Shown: positions 17,505 through 27,702 of the stretch, one piece after another
Position numbering within the stretch: position 1 is the first letter of the stretch
Layout: each line of letters opens with the position of its first letter
DNA from: Actinomycetota bacterium
GTDB lineage: Bacteria > Actinomycetota > Acidimicrobiia > Acidimicrobiales > Ilumatobacteraceae
Direction of reading: 5' to 3'
Length of the DNA stretch: 64,000 nucleotides
NCBI GenBank assembly: GCA_026393475.1
Contig: JAPLAA010000104.1
Coordinates: forward strand, 218,418-282,417
Made by a program: the position numbers and the translations under genes
The notes under the pieces: generated by a model
Databases searched by the model: none
Seen by the model: the letters and a program-made list of their open reading frames with translations, nothing else
What the model was told of the DNA's origin: nothing

Positions 17505-18505
17505 GCCGAGCGAGGGCGATCGAGCGGTCGGCCACGCCGGCGGCGACGAGCGCGGCCGCATACCCGGCCGCGGACTCGGCACCCGACGCAGGCCCGAACG
17601 CGGGCCCGAATGCGATGGGGGCCGCGCTCGGCCTGCTCGGCGACGAGTGGTCGCTGCTGATCATCCGCCACGCCTTCATCGGCGCGCGACGGTTCGTCGA
17701 CTTCAAGCAGCGCCTCGCCATCTCCGACGCGGTGTTGTCGGCCCGCCTGGCCGCCCTCGTCGACGGTGGGGTGCTGCGACGCGTGCCCTCCCCCGTCGCC
17801 GGCCGTCACGAGTACGCGCTGACGCGCTCCGGCCTCGATCTGTGGCAACTGCTGCTCGCCATCTGGGCGTGGGAACAGGAGCACGTCGAGGGGCAGGCGG
17901 GTCGGCTGCCGCACATGCTGCACGCCACCTGCGGGCAGCGATTCCGTCCGCTGTTGCGCTGCAGCGCATGTTCGACCCCAGCATCCGTGGACGACGTCGA
18001 CGCGACGTTCGGGCCGAGCGGCACGTTCGCCCGCTCACTCCCGGCCGGCAGCAACCGCCGTCGTCCGTCCGGCGCGCGCTCGGCGACGGCGGAGGGTCCC
18101 GACATGTTCCCCGAGACGATGGCCATCATCGGCAGCCGCTGGTCGTCGGCGACCGTCGGCGCGGCGTTCATGGGCGCGACCCGCTTCGGCGAATTCGAGC
18201 GGCTGCTCGGTGCACCCCCGACCGTCGTGTCCGATCGGCTGCGCAGCTTCGTCGACCTCGGCGTGCTGGAACACGTCCGCGATCCGGAGGGTCCCGACCG
18301 CTCGAGCTACCGCCTGTCGGCCAAGGGGCGAGCCTTGTTCGGCGTGGTCGCCACGCTGCTCTCGTGGGGCGAGCGATGGCTGCGCGCCGACGACGGTCCG
18401 GCGGTGGTCGCGGTCCATCGGGCGTGCGGGCACGGGTTCCGCCCCGAGCTGGCCTGCAGCGCGTGCCGGCAGACCCTGCAGCGCGACGACGTCACCATCG
18501 ACTGA
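17465..18505 (+). CDS. Double-domain HxlR-type transcriptional regulator
   Basis: Two HxlR winged-helix domains in one chain. The first is around LGLLGDEWSLLIIRHAFIGA with the wing-helix AALVDGGVLRRV; the second around MAIIGSRWSSATVGAAFMGA with RSFVDLGVLEHV. Each is followed by a Cys pair (LLRCSACSTP and LACSACRQT) resembling a small metal- or redox-responsive tail. The start is uncertain: the GTG at 17465 overlaps the carotenoid oxygenase by 40 bases, and the ATG at 17378 is also possible. It probably controls the upstream genes (inference). Confidence 0.8.
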   Translation: MLDAGIAARPVALSRARAIERSATPAATSAAAYPAADSAPDAGPNAGPNAMGAALGLLGDEWSLLIIRHAFIGARRFVDFKQRLAISDAVLSARLAALVDGGVLRRVPSPVAGRHEYALTRSGLDLWQLLLAIWAWEQEHVEGQAGRLPHMLHATCGQRFRPLLRCSACSTPASVDDVDATFGPSGTFARSLPAGSNRRRPSGARSATAEGPDMFPETMAIIGSRWSSATVGAAFMGATRFGEFERLLGAPPTVVSDRLRSFVDLGVLEHVRDPEGPDRSSYRLSAKGRALFGVVATLLSWGERWLRADDGPAVVAVHRACGHGFRPELACSACRQTLQRDDVTID

Positions 18506-18523
18506 GCGCCCCATGAGGTCTGC

Positions 18524-18868
18524 TCATGCCGGGACGGCGTAGCGCTGGCCGGCGACGAGTTGGATGAGGCGCGGCGGCTCGTCGCACGCGTCCCGCACGT
18601 CGAGCGAGCCACCGCGTCGTTCCAACTCGTGTCGGGCAGCGACCAGCGAGCCGTATCCGGCGCAGTCCATGAACCGCAGGGCCGACAGATCGACCACGAC
18701 ATCGCGGTGGTCGGGCCGGGTGCACGCATCGAACATCGACGTCCGCGACGCCAGATCGAGTTCGCCGATGGGCTGCACCAGGTGGCCGTCGACATCGGTC
18801 ATGACGGTGACGGCGAAGCAGCGAGCGTCCGGACCGTCGGTGGTCGCTGGAGCGTTCGGCACGTACAC
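18524..18868 (-). CDS. STAS-domain anti-sigma-factor-antagonist-like protein
   Basis: A 114-residue single STAS domain (FAVTVMTDVDGHLVQPIGEL, then VVVDLSALRFMDCAGYGSL). STAS proteins bind anti-sigma kinases and are normally switched by phosphorylation of a Ser in D-S-S/T-G. Here that motif is DCAG, so the acceptor position is Ala and neither Ser is present. The GTG start has an excellent site, GGAGG six bases upstream. It is the last gene of the minus-strand STAS/ANTAR block, with a strong hairpin between it and the previous gene. Confidence 0.85.
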   Translation of the reverse strand: MYVPNAPATTDGPDARCFAVTVMTDVDGHLVQPIGELDLASRTSMFDACTRPDHRDVVVDLSALRFMDCAGYGSLVAARHELERRGGSLDVRDACDEPPRLIQLVAGQRYAVPA

Positions 18869-18910
18869 GTTGCACCTCCACAGGACGGCGCGACCAGGGT
18901 CCGGAGCAAC

Positions 18911-18939
18911 GCAGGTGAGCGGCGGAACCGCTCACCTGC
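18911..18939. promoter_or_regulatory. Perfect 12-bp inverted repeat between the two STAS genes
   Basis: GCAGGTGAGCGG and CCGCTCACCTGC flank a five-base loop. It lies in the 172-bp gap between the STAS genes, about 40 bases upstream of the downstream GTG. No T-run follows on either strand, so it is not a classic terminator. It could be an operator for a dimeric regulator, or a hairpin that sets the level of the distal gene. Confidence 0.8.
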
Positions 18940-19040
18940 AACGTACACCCATCGCACCTCGGAACGGCAAGGAACGGCCACGGACGGCCATGGGCGGCCA
19001 TGAACATCGGACGTCACGTCTCGGGATCGCGGTAGCTCGA

Positions 19041-19445
19041 TCACTCGGCCCAGCCGAAGGCCCCGTCACCCGGCCTCTCGATGGGCATGTCTGACGGCAG
19101 CACCTGGTCGAGACGCGGCGACCAGTACCCACCGAGTGCCGGCTCGCTCGCCTCGAGCAGTTCGAGCAGACGATCGGCCGCCCCGGTCGCATTGCGCACC
19201 GCGAGCGATGCCCCGCGCATCGCGATCACCGCGCGAGCGGTGACGAGACCACCGAATCCGGCCGCGTCCATGAACGACACGGCGCTGAGATCGACGACGA
19301 CCGGCCGGGCGCCACCTTCGAGGCATGCCAGGACGAGCAGACCCCTGGTCGACTGGTCGAGCTCGCCGCGCACCGTGACGTGCCACTCGTCGCGGAACGG
19401 CGCACCGTGCGCTGTGAACTCGTCCTGGGTCGGGTCTCCCGACAC
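19041..19445 (-). CDS. STAS-domain protein, second copy
   Basis: A 134-residue STAS protein. The core reads WHVTVRGELDQSTRGLL, VVVDLSAVSFMDAAGFGGL and ASLAVRNATGAADRLLEL. As in its neighbour, the normal phospho-Ser motif is replaced: here DAAG. The GTG at 19445 follows GGGAGG at ideal distance. It lies 83 bases after the second ANTAR gene on the same strand. With both copies lacking the acceptor, they may stay constitutively able to bind their partner, or signal another way. Confidence 0.83.
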   Translation of the reverse strand: MSGDPTQDEFTAHGAPFRDEWHVTVRGELDQSTRGLLVLACLEGGARPVVVDLSAVSFMDAAGFGGLVTARAVIAMRGASLAVRNATGAADRLLELLEASEPALGGYWSPRLDQVLPSDMPIERPGDGAFGWAE

Positions 19446-19528
19446 GCGGCACCTCCCGAAGAACTCGGGCGCAGCCGGGGTCCGGGGCGAACGCAGGAAC
19501 GGATCTCGGCGACCCGCCTGTCGTGAAC

Positions 19529-20344
19529 CTAGCTCGCCGGCCCGGGTGGGACCGTGCGTGGTCGACGTGGTCCCGCGACCGACTCGATCACGAGCTCCCC
19601 CGTGGCGAGGGACTGCGCGACCTCGGTGAGGCCACGGTTGTGATTCCTGGCGAACTGGCGCAGGCGGGCGAACGCCTGGTCCATGTCGACCCTGGCGTAC
19701 TCCGCGACCATGCCCTTCGCCTGTTCGATCGAGATCCGACTCGTGAGTGCGTGCTGCAGGTTGCCCTCGCGGACCGCGGCGAGGCGGGTCGCCTGGTCCT
19801 GCACGACGGCGATGCTCGCGACATCGGCGAGCGCCTGGGCGAGCGCCACGTCGGTCGGCGGCAGCGCGACGGGTCGGGAGATGAACAGGTTGAGGCAGCC
19901 GAGCACGCGTTCCTTGAACCGCATCGGGATCGCACACACCGAGGGATATCCGGACGCCACCGACTCGGCAGCGAAGCGCGGCCACGGCGAGTCGGGGCCG
20001 AGCGTGGGGTGGGCGACGACGGTGCCGGTCCGGTACGAGTCGAGGCACGGGCCCTCGTCGTTCTGCAGTTGGAACAGCTCGAGCAGCTGGATCTTCTCGC
20101 TCGACGCCGCCATCACGCGGAGGTGACCGTGCTCGTCGGCGAGGAGGATCCCGGCAGCGGAGGCGGCGAGCAGCTCCACGGTGCGGGCGGTGAGCACCGT
20201 GAGCACCTCGATCACGTCGAAGTCGTCGACGAGTGTGTCGACGATCTCGACGAACGTGATCGCGGTGAGCTCCTCACGGCGCAGCGCGCGCTCCTCGACA
20301 CTCGGCTGTCGGCCGGTATCACCGATGGTCCTGTCGTCGTTCAT
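19529..20344 (-). CDS. GAF-ANTAR regulator (RNA-binding antiterminator type)
   Basis: A 271-residue cytoplasmic regulator. Residues ~40-190 are a GAF sensor domain (LLAASAAGILLADEHGHLRV, then CAIPMRFKERVLGCLNLF). Residues ~205-255 are an ANTAR domain (SRISIEQAKGMVAEYARVDM, then AFARLRQFARNHNRGLTEVA). ANTAR domains bind twin hairpins in nascent RNA and stop termination. The ATG overlaps the stop of the preceding GAF-ANTAR gene (ATGA), so both are made together and could pair. Confidence 0.9.
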   Translation of the reverse strand: MNDDRTIGDTGRQPSVEERALRREELTAITFVEIVDTLVDDFDVIEVLTVLTARTVELLAASAAGILLADEHGHLRVMAASSEKIQLLELFQLQNDEGPCLDSYRTGTVVAHPTLGPDSPWPRFAAESVASGYPSVCAIPMRFKERVLGCLNLFISRPVALPPTDVALAQALADVASIAVVQDQATRLAAVREGNLQHALTSRISIEQAKGMVAEYARVDMDQAFARLRQFARNHNRGLTEVAQSLATGELVIESVAGPRRPRTVPPGPAS

Positions 20345-21144
20345 GAACGTCCTCCTCCATCGGGCGTTGGAAAGCCAGGCGTTGGAAAGCCGGGCGCTGG
20401 AAAGCCGAGCGGTGGAAAGCCGGGCGGTGGAACGCCGGGCGCCGGCTCGTCGAGCCGGAGTCGTCGGTCGACGATCGCAGATGCGACGGCATCGAGTGTC
20501 TGGTCGGCAGCGAAGGCGTGGGCACGCATGCGCAGCAGCGCTTCGGCCGCCGGCACACCGAGCTGGACGGCCACGATCCCCGAAGCCTGATACACCTCGG
20601 CGCGATAGGCGACCGCGTCGTCGAGCTCGCGAGCGAGCTCGCCCGGCGGCGCCGTGTCCTGCAGGCTGAGCATCGTCTCGGTGATCACCTCCACCAAGGT
20701 CAGGCAGTCGGCGTGCTGGCCGTCGGTGAGCGAGCCGGCCGATCGCTGGTACACCGAGAGCACGCCGACGTTGGCGCCCGCTGACGCGAGCGGGTAGGCG
20801 AAGACCGCGCCCATCCCGTTCGCCACCGCGAGCGGTGCGAAGCTCGGCCAGCGGCGGGCGGTCTCCTGCCCGAACGACGCGGCCGACACGGGTACCCCCG
20901 ACAGGAATGCCTCCGGGCAAGGCCCCTCTCCCACGGTGAACTGGGCGTCCTCGAGGATCGCGACCGACGGGTCCGAGACGCACAACGGCCCGGCCGCACC
21001 GCCGCCCATCACCGTGATCCCGACACCCGACACCACCAGGAACTCGACACCGACGCCGCACCACCCGGTCGCAGGAGTGCGCGACATGCCGCGGGCGAAC
21101 GCCACCGCGAGCCTGATCGACCGCTCACCGGACACGGGCATCAC
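20341..21144 (-). CDS. GAF-ANTAR regulator with proline-rich repeat tail
   Basis: A 267-residue paralogue of the next gene. A GAF domain ([20 protein letters not shown], then [20 protein letters not shown]) precedes an ANTAR domain ([20 protein letters not shown], then [20 protein letters not shown]). The C-terminus carries five copies of a GFPxP-like unit, encoded by a 15-bp tandem repeat, which is unusual for the family. It heads the minus-strand block and is divergent from the giant prepilin-like gene across 182 bp. Confidence 0.88.
   Translation of the reverse strand: MMPVSGERSIRLAVAFARGMSRTPATGWCGVGVEFLVVSGVGITVMGGGAAGPLCVSDPSVAILEDAQFTVGEGPCPEAFLSGVPVSAASFGQETARRWPSFAPLAVANGMGAVFAYPLASAGANVGVLSVYQRSAGSLTDGQHADCLTLVEVITETMLSLQDTAPPGELARELDDAVAYRAEVYQASGIVAVQLGVPAAEALLRMRAHAFAADQTLDAVASAIVDRRLRLDEPAPGVPPPGFPPLGFPAPGFPTPGFPTPDGGGRS
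20361..20435 (-). repeat. Five 15-bp tandem repeats encoding GFPxP units
   Basis: Five in-frame units of the plus-strand form cgggcgttggaaagc, with one to three substitutions each and a decaying sixth copy. They encode the flexible Pro/Gly tail of the first GAF-ANTAR protein. Confidence 0.9.
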
Positions 21145-21326
21145 CCTTCGGTTCGAGCACGGGCGGGCCCGACACCGGGGAGCTCACCCGGCGACCACGG
21201 CCACCCGAACGGGCGACACTCGGACTGTACCCCTTCGACGTCTCGACGAACCCTGCCCAGCTGGTGGCACATCGACCACGGCGCCTCACAGTCCTCGGGA
21301 ACCGCTCGTACGACCCGGTTCACCAC

Positions 21327-24300
21327 ATGGACGACACCACCCTCAGCACAGCGCCTGGCGGCAGCAGCCCGGCGCGGCGACCGACCCGCGCCACACGCGC
21401 GCGGGCCGAGCGCGGGGCCGACGTCGGGTTCACCCTGGTGGAGATCGTCATGGCGATCGTGCTCAGCTCGCTCGTCGGCGGCGTCCTCGTGGCCTCGCTG
21501 ATGACCTCGCTCAACGCGGCCGACACCACCTCGTCGACGGTGGCGAGCTCGATCGACACCCAGCTGATCTCGGCCTTCCTCGCCGTCGACGCCCAGGCGG
21601 CGGGCGGTATCGACCCGAGCACCGCCGAACAGGCGGTCGACCTCGGCGTCTCCACCGTGTCCGACCTCGCCGGCTGGGCCGGGTGCGAGCAGGCGGGATC
21701 GCTCGTCGTGCGTTTCGCGTGGATCGACCGCGGCGCCGCCTCGTCCGACCGCGTGGTCGTCACCTACGGGCTGTCGCCGGACGGCTCGTTCGTCCGCCGG
21801 GCGTGCGAAACGGGAGCGACCACCGAGGCGATCCTCGGTCACCACGTCGACACGGCGACCGTCGAGTGCGACCCCGTGCGGTCGTGCGTCGGCCTGCCCG
21901 ATCGGGTCACCCTCACCCTCGCGGGCGGCGACGAACGTGCCCCGTTCGACGTGACCCTGAGCGCCAGCCTCCGAGCTGAACTGCAGGGCGCACCGACCAC
22001 GCTCAACTCGTCGCAGGTGCCGCTGCTCGCGATCGGTGACGCGACCTGTCCGGTGCTCGGCGTGATCGGGCGGGGGACGACGTACGTGTTGGGCGATGCC
22101 ATCGTGAGCTCGGCATGCGGTGCCTCACCGATCACCGGCGATCCGACCCTGCTCGCCGTGACCGGCACCACCTCGCTGTTGTCGGGCGTGAACGACCCGA
22201 TGGCCGATCTGCCGACACCTGCGGTGTGTCGCGCGGGCACGAACCCGGTGATCGGTTCCAGCGCCGGGCCCGAGACCGTGACGATGTACCCGACGGCGGT
22301 GACGATCTCCGACTCGGTGACGTTCCGTCCGGGCCGCCACGTCTTCTGTGCCGGCCTCACGATCGCGAGCGGTGCCCGGGTGACGGGCGACGGCGTCTTG
22401 CTGCACGTCGCCGACCGCGGCGTGTCGATCTCGCCGAACGCGACGGTGACGCTGACCCCGGCGACGTCGGGCGAGTATGCCGGTCTCGTGCTGTGGTCGG
22501 CGGGCTCGAGCGACGTGACCATCGAGAGCGGCGCCTCGGTCGAGGATCTCGCCGGCGTCGTGTATGCCCCTGACGCCCTGCTGCGGATCTCGAGCACCTC
22601 GGGGGTCCGCATCGGTGCGGTCGTCGCGGACCGGGTGTCGATCGACGGCACGGGCCCCACCCGGCTCGGTCAGCCCAGCCCCGTGCTCACGGTGTCGTCG
22701 GCGACCCTGCCCGCTGCGCAGACCCTCCAGAGCTACACCGCGACGGCCCCCACGGTGAGCGGCGGCACGGCCCCCTACACCTACCGAGCCACCGGTCTCC
22801 CGGTCGGCCTCACGATGTCGTCGAGCGGCGCGATCACCGGCATCCCCACCGGGAGCGGCACGGCCACCGTGTCGTTCCTCACGATCGACGCCACGGGCGC
22901 TTCGGTCGTCTACACACGCACGATCGATGTGAGCGGCACACCCGCCACGCCGACGAGCGTGCGCGCGACGCCGGGCGACACGACGGCTGCGGTCTCGTGG
23001 AGCGCCGGCACCTCCCCCGGCGCCCCGGCGACGACGGGATACCAGGTGACCGCTACGGCCACCGGTCAGCCCACTCGAACGTGCACCAGCACGGCGCCGG
23101 CGACGACGTGCACGCTCACCGGGCTCGTCAACGGCGTCACCTATACGGTCACCGTCGTGGCGACGAACGCGTCCGGTGCCGGCACCGGCGCGACCGCGAC
23201 GGTCGTCCCCATCCCTGCCGTGCTCACCGGTTCGAACGACCGTCTGTGGCTCGACGCCGCGGACCCCGACGCCGACGGCACGGTGGAGGGCTCCGCCGAA
23301 CTGTGTGGCGCCGGCACGACATGTGCCACTGCGGCGAACGTCCTGACCCGATGGGAGGACAAGAGCGGCAGCAACAACGACGCCGTCCAGTCGACGCCGT
23401 CGATGGCCGGCAGGTTCGTGCCCACCATGCCCGCGGTCGACTTCGACGCCAACGGCTCGTACAGCGCGACGGTCACATCCGGTCCGGCGCTCACGGCCTT
23501 CGCGGTGGCGCAGAGCGACACCTCGACGTGGAACACCTATGGCTGGATCCTGTCGTCGCGCCGACCGAGCGGTGCGCTCATCCACCCCTGGCCGGGGGGT
23601 GGACTCGTCGGCTGGTACCCGACGAACTCCGGTGGCAGCTATCTGTTCGCCGCGGAGACGACGCCGACCTCGTCGATCATGACGCCCCACATCTACGACA
23701 TCACCCAAGCGGGCTCGAACCCGATCGTCGCCGGCGGCGCCCTCGACGGCCACAGCCTGTTCGAGGCGATGTCGTTCTCCGGCCAGACGCGCACGGCGAC
23801 GTCGGTGACGATCCTGCTCGGGGCCGACGACTGCTGCGGCAGCCGGCTCGGCAACGGCAAGTACCGCGAGGTCATCGTGTTCGACCGCGCGCTCACCGTC
23901 GCCGAACGGCGCAGTGTGCAGGAGTACCTCGCCCGCCGGTGGGGCGTCGCGATCACCCCGAGTGCACCGACCGGTGTCACGACGCTGGCCGCCGATCGCG
24001 GCGCGTGGGTGTCGTGGACCGCGCCCGCCTGGAACGGCGGATCGGCCATCACCGGCTATCGCGTCACGGCACAGCCCGGCGGGGCGACCTGCACCGCGGC
24101 CGCGTCGACCACCAACTGCACGGTGACGGGCCTCACCAACGGCACCGCCTACCGCTTCGTCGTGAGCGCCCTGAACGCCGTCGGCACTGGGGACCCCTCC
24201 GCCGCCACGTCCGACACCACGCCCGGTCCGCCGCCGCCGCCCGCGAGCCCGACGGCCGTCGCTGCCGACAGCAGCGCAGCCGTGTCGTGGACCGCCCCCG

Positions 24301-27300
24301 TGCTGACCGGTCACGCCCCGTTGACCTCGTACACCGTCACGGCGACGGCGAGCGGCCGACCGACCGTCGCCTGCACGGCATCGGCGCCGGCGACCTCGTG
24401 CACGCTGTCGGGGCTCGTCAACGACGTCACGTACTCGGTGGCCGTCACCGCGGCGAACGCCCACGGCAGCAGCTCGGCTGTCACCACCTCCGTCACCCCG
24501 ACCTGGACACCGCGTTCGCTGGGCTCGTCGCTCACGTGGTGGTTCGACGCCGCCGACTCGACGTCGCTCACCGGTGCGTGGGCCACGCGGAGCGGCGTGA
24601 CCGTGAGCGGGGCGACCGGCGGCACGCGACTGACGGTGTCGTCGGGCGTGGTCGAGCGGATCGACGTGACCACCGGAGGCACGGGATACACGACCGCACC
24701 GACGATCACGATCACCGGCGGTGGCGGCTCGGGCGCCGCGGTCTCCGACCAGGTCGTGTCGGGCGGCGCGGTCACCTCGGTGATGGTGCCGACGCGAGGA
24801 TCGGGCTACACCTCCGAGCCCACCGTCGTCGTGGGTGGACCCGGAACGGGCGCCCAGCTGCGGGCGCGCATCATGGCTCCCGTCGCCGTCGGCGCGACGA
24901 TCCGCATCGCCGGCCAGACGTACACGGTCACCGATCGCGACGGCCTGATCATCACCGTGTCACCCGCGCTCACCGCCGCGGCGAGCGCAGCGTCGTTCGA
25001 CGAGTGGCAGATCTCGGCCTGGGCGAACCGGGCGACCGCCGGCGCGCCGAACGCGCAGCAGACGAGCGCGGCGAACCGACCCGAGCTCGGCACCATGTCA
25101 GGCCGCCAGGCCGTCGTGTTCGACGGGATCGACAGCTGGATGTGGTTGCTCGCCGATTCGGGCGCATCGACGTTCGACCATGGCCCGAACTGGACGATCC
25201 TCGTGGCGTACCAGGCCGAACGGCAGGTCGGCTCGGGGGCGGTGGGCCAGACCGGCTCAGGGTTCAACACGCGCATCGTGGCCACCTCCGGCGGCGGCAC
25301 CAGCGACTGGCGGACGAGCGAGAACATCGAGGTCAACCCGTCCGCCGGCAGCGACGCGCTCGACGGTGGACCGGTGCGCGTCGGCGGCGACTCGGGGACG
25401 GGCGCGGACACCTTCAACTGGAACCGCGCGTTCCTCGGCGCGACCGCTGGACCGAACTATTCGGGCGGCTGGAGCTTCGCCGGACGGGTCGGCGAGATCC
25501 TGTTCGTCGACGGCGGACTCGACTCGGCGACGGTCGCCAAGGCGCAGGCCTACCTCACCGCCAAGTGGACACAGGCGGCTTCGGCACCGTCGGCGCCGAT
25601 CGCCCTGACCCCTTCCGCCGGCGATGCGCAGGCGACGTTGTCGTGGCGCGGCGCCAACCAGTACCTGTCGTCGATCACCGCATACACGGCGACCGCCACG
25701 GCGACCGGCCAGACCACCCGCACGTGCACCACCACCACGCTCACGTGCACGATCGCCGGGCTCACCAACGGCGTCGTGTATTCGGTGACGGTGGCCGCGA
25801 CCAACGCGACCGGCACGGGACCCGCATCGGTACCGACGACGGTCGTGCCACGTCCGGCGCTGCTCACGAGCTCGTCGGCCCGATTCTGGGTCGACGGTGC
25901 CGACATCGACGGCGACGGCCGCCCCGAGACCGTCGTCGACGAGACCGGCAGCTCCACCGGCGCCGTGCAGACCTGGGTCGACAAGTCGGGCCGCGCCAAC
26001 CACACGTCGGCACCGTCGGTCGCGACCCGCCCGACCGCAGCGACGCAGACGATGAACGGGTGGCCCGTCATCACGTTCAACGGCGCGAACATCCTGCAGG
26101 GCACACCGGCGGCGAACCCGTACGGCATCACGGGCGACCGCACCATGTTCGTCGTCACGCGCCGCCGCTCGGGAGCGCCGAGCCGCCTCGTCGATCGCGT
26201 GCCGGAGGACTGGCCGTTGTTCAACCTGACCGCGAACAACACCCTGGAGGTACGCGACGACGCCAACGGCCAGTACCAGTCGTCGATCGGATCGAACACC
26301 TCGGTCGCCAACGTCGGCTACGTGATCACCACCTCGCGCAGCGGCACCGCACTCGGGATCTCGTCGAACGGCGCGGTGACAGGATCGTCGTCGATCACCG
26401 GCGCCCAGACGATGCGCACGATGACGCTCGGCAGGCACGGCGCGTACGGCGGCACGGCCGACGTCGACATCGCCGAGGTGGCCCTGTTCGACCGGGCGCT
26501 CACCACCGCCGAACGCCGTCAGATCGAGGAGTACCTCCGCCGCAAGTGGGGGCTCCAACTCGTGCCCGACATCCCGACCGCCGTGACCGCGACGCAGTCG
26601 AACGCCGTGGTGACCGTCCGCTGGACGGCGCCGGCCTCCGACGGCGGCTCGGCCATCACGAGCTACACGGCCACGGCGTCCCCCGGTGGCGCGACCTGCA
26701 CGAGTTCGACGACGTCGTGCACGATCAGCTCGCTGACCTCCGGCACCTCCTACACGTTCACCGTCACCGCGACCAACGCCGTCGGCGCCGGCACGGCGAG
26801 CGCGCCGTCGTCGTCGCTCGCATACGTCGGCATCGGCGCGGCGGCCACGGTCGCCGTGCCGGGCGCGTACGGCGGTGTGAGCGACGGCACGAGCGTCTGG
26901 GTGACGTCGTGGACGTCGGCGTCGATCCGCAGGATCGACATCGTGACCAACGCGTCCACCACCATCGCGGTCGGCACGAATCCAGCAGCCATCGCCTGGG
27001 ACGGATCGTCGATCTGGGTGGCCAACAACGGCTCGGACACCGTGTCGAGGGTGAACCCGGCGACCAACGCCGTCCTCGCGACCGTGGCGGTCGCCTCGCA
27101 ACCGCGCGGCATCACCTTCGACGGCACCAGCGTCTGGGTGGCGAGCACGTCGGGCACGGTGAGCCGCATCGATCCGTCGACGAACGCGGTGATCGCCACG
27201 ATCGCCGTCACCGGCAACCCCAGCATGATCAGCTCCGGTGCCGGTGCGGTGTGGGTGAGCCGGCTCAGCGGCGTCGTCTCTCGCATCGACCCCGCCACCA

Positions 27301-27653
27301 ACACCGTGGTCGCGAACATCACGGTGGGCTCGCAGCCGTACGGGAGCTTCTACGACGGCACGACCCTGTGGGTCGCGAACAACGGCGCCAACACCCTCAG
27401 CAGGATCAACCCGGCCACCAACACCGTCGTCGGCACCGTCACGGTGGGCAACGGCCCGTTCGGCCTGGCCTCCGACGGCACCCGGCTGTGGGTGACACTG
27501 TCGTCGGCGAACCAAGTGGTTCCCGTCAACATCTCCACGCTGGCGGTCGGGACGCCGGTGACGGTGGGCACCAACCCGTCCGGCGTCGTGTTCACCGGCA
27601 ACCTGTGGGTGATGAACCAGAGCTCGAGCACGGTCTCCAAGCTCGTCGTCTGA
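21327..27653 (+). CDS. Giant modular surface protein with type IV prepilin-like N-terminus
   Basis: About 2,108 residues. After a basic leader, the class III prepilin site reads [18 protein letters not shown]: Gly34, Phe35 as +1 and Glu at +5, then a hydrophobic helix. Next come a region with DUF7305/adhesin-like strand repeats (to ~450), a putative-Ig domain (~451-535, [17 protein letters not shown]), then FN3 and lectin-like (LamG/concanavalin) units in the order FN3, LamG, FN3, FN3, LamG, FN3, LamG, FN3. Each LamG unit ends with a phrase like [25 protein letters not shown]-type beta-propeller of about seven blades ([20 protein letters not shown]) finishes the chain at 1833-2108. No pilus assembly genes are nearby. 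Probably displayed outside the cell for adhesion or sugar binding. The ATG at 21264 is an alternative start. Confidence 0.85.
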   Translation: MDDTTLSTAPGGSSPARRPTRATRARAERGADVGFTLVEIVMAIVLSSLVGGVLVASLMTSLNAADTTSSTVASSIDTQLISAFLAVDAQAAGGIDPSTAEQAVDLGVSTVSDLAGWAGCEQAGSLVVRFAWIDRGAASSDRVVVTYGLSPDGSFVRRACETGATTEAILGHHVDTATVECDPVRSCVGLPDRVTLTLAGGDERAPFDVTLSASLRAELQGAPTTLNSSQVPLLAIGDATCPVLGVIGRGTTYVLGDAIVSSACGASPITGDPTLLAVTGTTSLLSGVNDPMADLPTPAVCRAGTNPVIGSSAGPETVTMYPTAVTISDSVTFRPGRHVFCAGLTIASGARVTGDGVLLHVADRGVSISPNATVTLTPATSGEYAGLVLWSAGSSDVTIESGASVEDLAGVVYAPDALLRISSTSGVRIGAVVADRVSIDGTGPTRLGQPSPVLTVSSATLPAAQTLQSYTATAPTVSGGTAPYTYRATGLPVGLTMSSSGAITGIPTGSGTATVSFLTIDATGASVVYTRTIDVSGTPATPTSVRATPGDTTAAVSWSAGTSPGAPATTGYQVTATATGQPTRTCTSTAPATTCTLTGLVNGVTYTVTVVATNASGAGTGATATVVPIPAVLTGSNDRLWLDAADPDADGTVEGSAELCGAGTTCATAANVLTRWEDKSGSNNDAVQSTPSMAGRFVPTMPAVDFDANGSYSATVTSGPALTAFAVAQSDTSTWNTYGWILSSRRPSGALIHPWPGGGLVGWYPTNSGGSYLFAAETTPTSSIMTPHIYDITQAGSNPIVAGGALDGHSLFEAMSFSGQTRTATSVTILLGADDCCGSRLGNGKYREVIVFDRALTVAERRSVQEYLARRWGVAITPSAPTGVTTLAADRGAWVSWTAPAWNGGSAITGYRVTAQPGGATCTAAASTTNCTVTGLTNGTAYRFVVSALNAVGTGDPSAATSDTTPGPPPPPASPTAVAADSSAAVSWTAPVLTGHAPLTSYTVTATASGRPTVACTASAPATSCTLSGLVNDVTYSVAVTAANAHGSSSAVTTSVTPTWTPRSLGSSLTWWFDAADSTSLTGAWATRSGVTVSGATGGTRLTVSSGVVERIDVTTGGTGYTTAPTITITGGGGSGAAVSDQVVSGGAVTSVMVPTRGSGYTSEPTVVVGGPGTGAQLRARIMAPVAVGATIRIAGQTYTVTDRDGLIITVSPALTAAASAASFDEWQISAWANRATAGAPNAQQTSAANRPELGTMSGRQAVVFDGIDSWMWLLADSGASTFDHGPNWTILVAYQAERQVGSGAVGQTGSGFNTRIVATSGGGTSDWRTSENIEVNPSAGSDALDGGPVRVGGDSGTGADTFNWNRAFLGATAGPNYSGGWSFAGRVGEILFVDGGLDSATVAKAQAYLTAKWTQAASAPSAPIALTPSAGDAQATLSWRGANQYLSSITAYTATATATGQTTRTCTTTTLTCTIAGLTNGVVYSVTVAATNATGTGPASVPTTVVPRPALLTSSSARFWVDGADIDGDGRPETVVDETGSSTGAVQTWVDKSGRANHTSAPSVATRPTAATQTMNGWPVITFNGANILQGTPAANPYGITGDRTMFVVTRRRSGAPSRLVDRVPEDWPLFNLTANNTLEVRDDANGQYQSSIGSNTSVANVGYVITTSRSGTALGISSNGAVTGSSSITGAQTMRTMTLGRHGAYGGTADVDIAEVALFDRALTTAERRQIEEYLRRKWGLQLVPDIPTAVTATQSNAVVTVRWTAPASDGGSAITSYTATASPGGATCTSSTTSCTISSLTSGTSYTFTVTATNAVGAGTASAPSSSLAYVGIGAAATVAVPGAYGGVSDGTSVWVTSWTSASIRRIDIVTNASTTIAVGTNPAAIAWDGSSIWVANNGSDTVSRVNPATNAVLATVAVASQPRGITFDGTSVWVASTSGTVSRIDPSTNAVIATIAVTGNPSMISSGAGAVWVSRLSGVVSRIDPATNTVVANITVGSQPYGSFYDGTTLWVANNGANTLSRINPATNTVVGTVTVGNGPFGLASDGTRLWVTLSSANQVVPVNISTLAVGTPVTVGTNPSGVVFTGNLWVMNQSSSTVSKLVV

Positions 27654-27702
27654 TCACACATGCGCCGCCGGCGACACACCCGGGTCTGGCATCCTCGTCA
27701 CC

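Noticed and set aside
18911-18939. Intrinsic terminator between the STAS genes
   Set aside because: No run of T follows the stem on either strand.
25257-27515. 752-residue minus-strand ORF under the giant gene
   Set aside because: Mirror of the repetitive coding sequence, with no domain or ribosome site.
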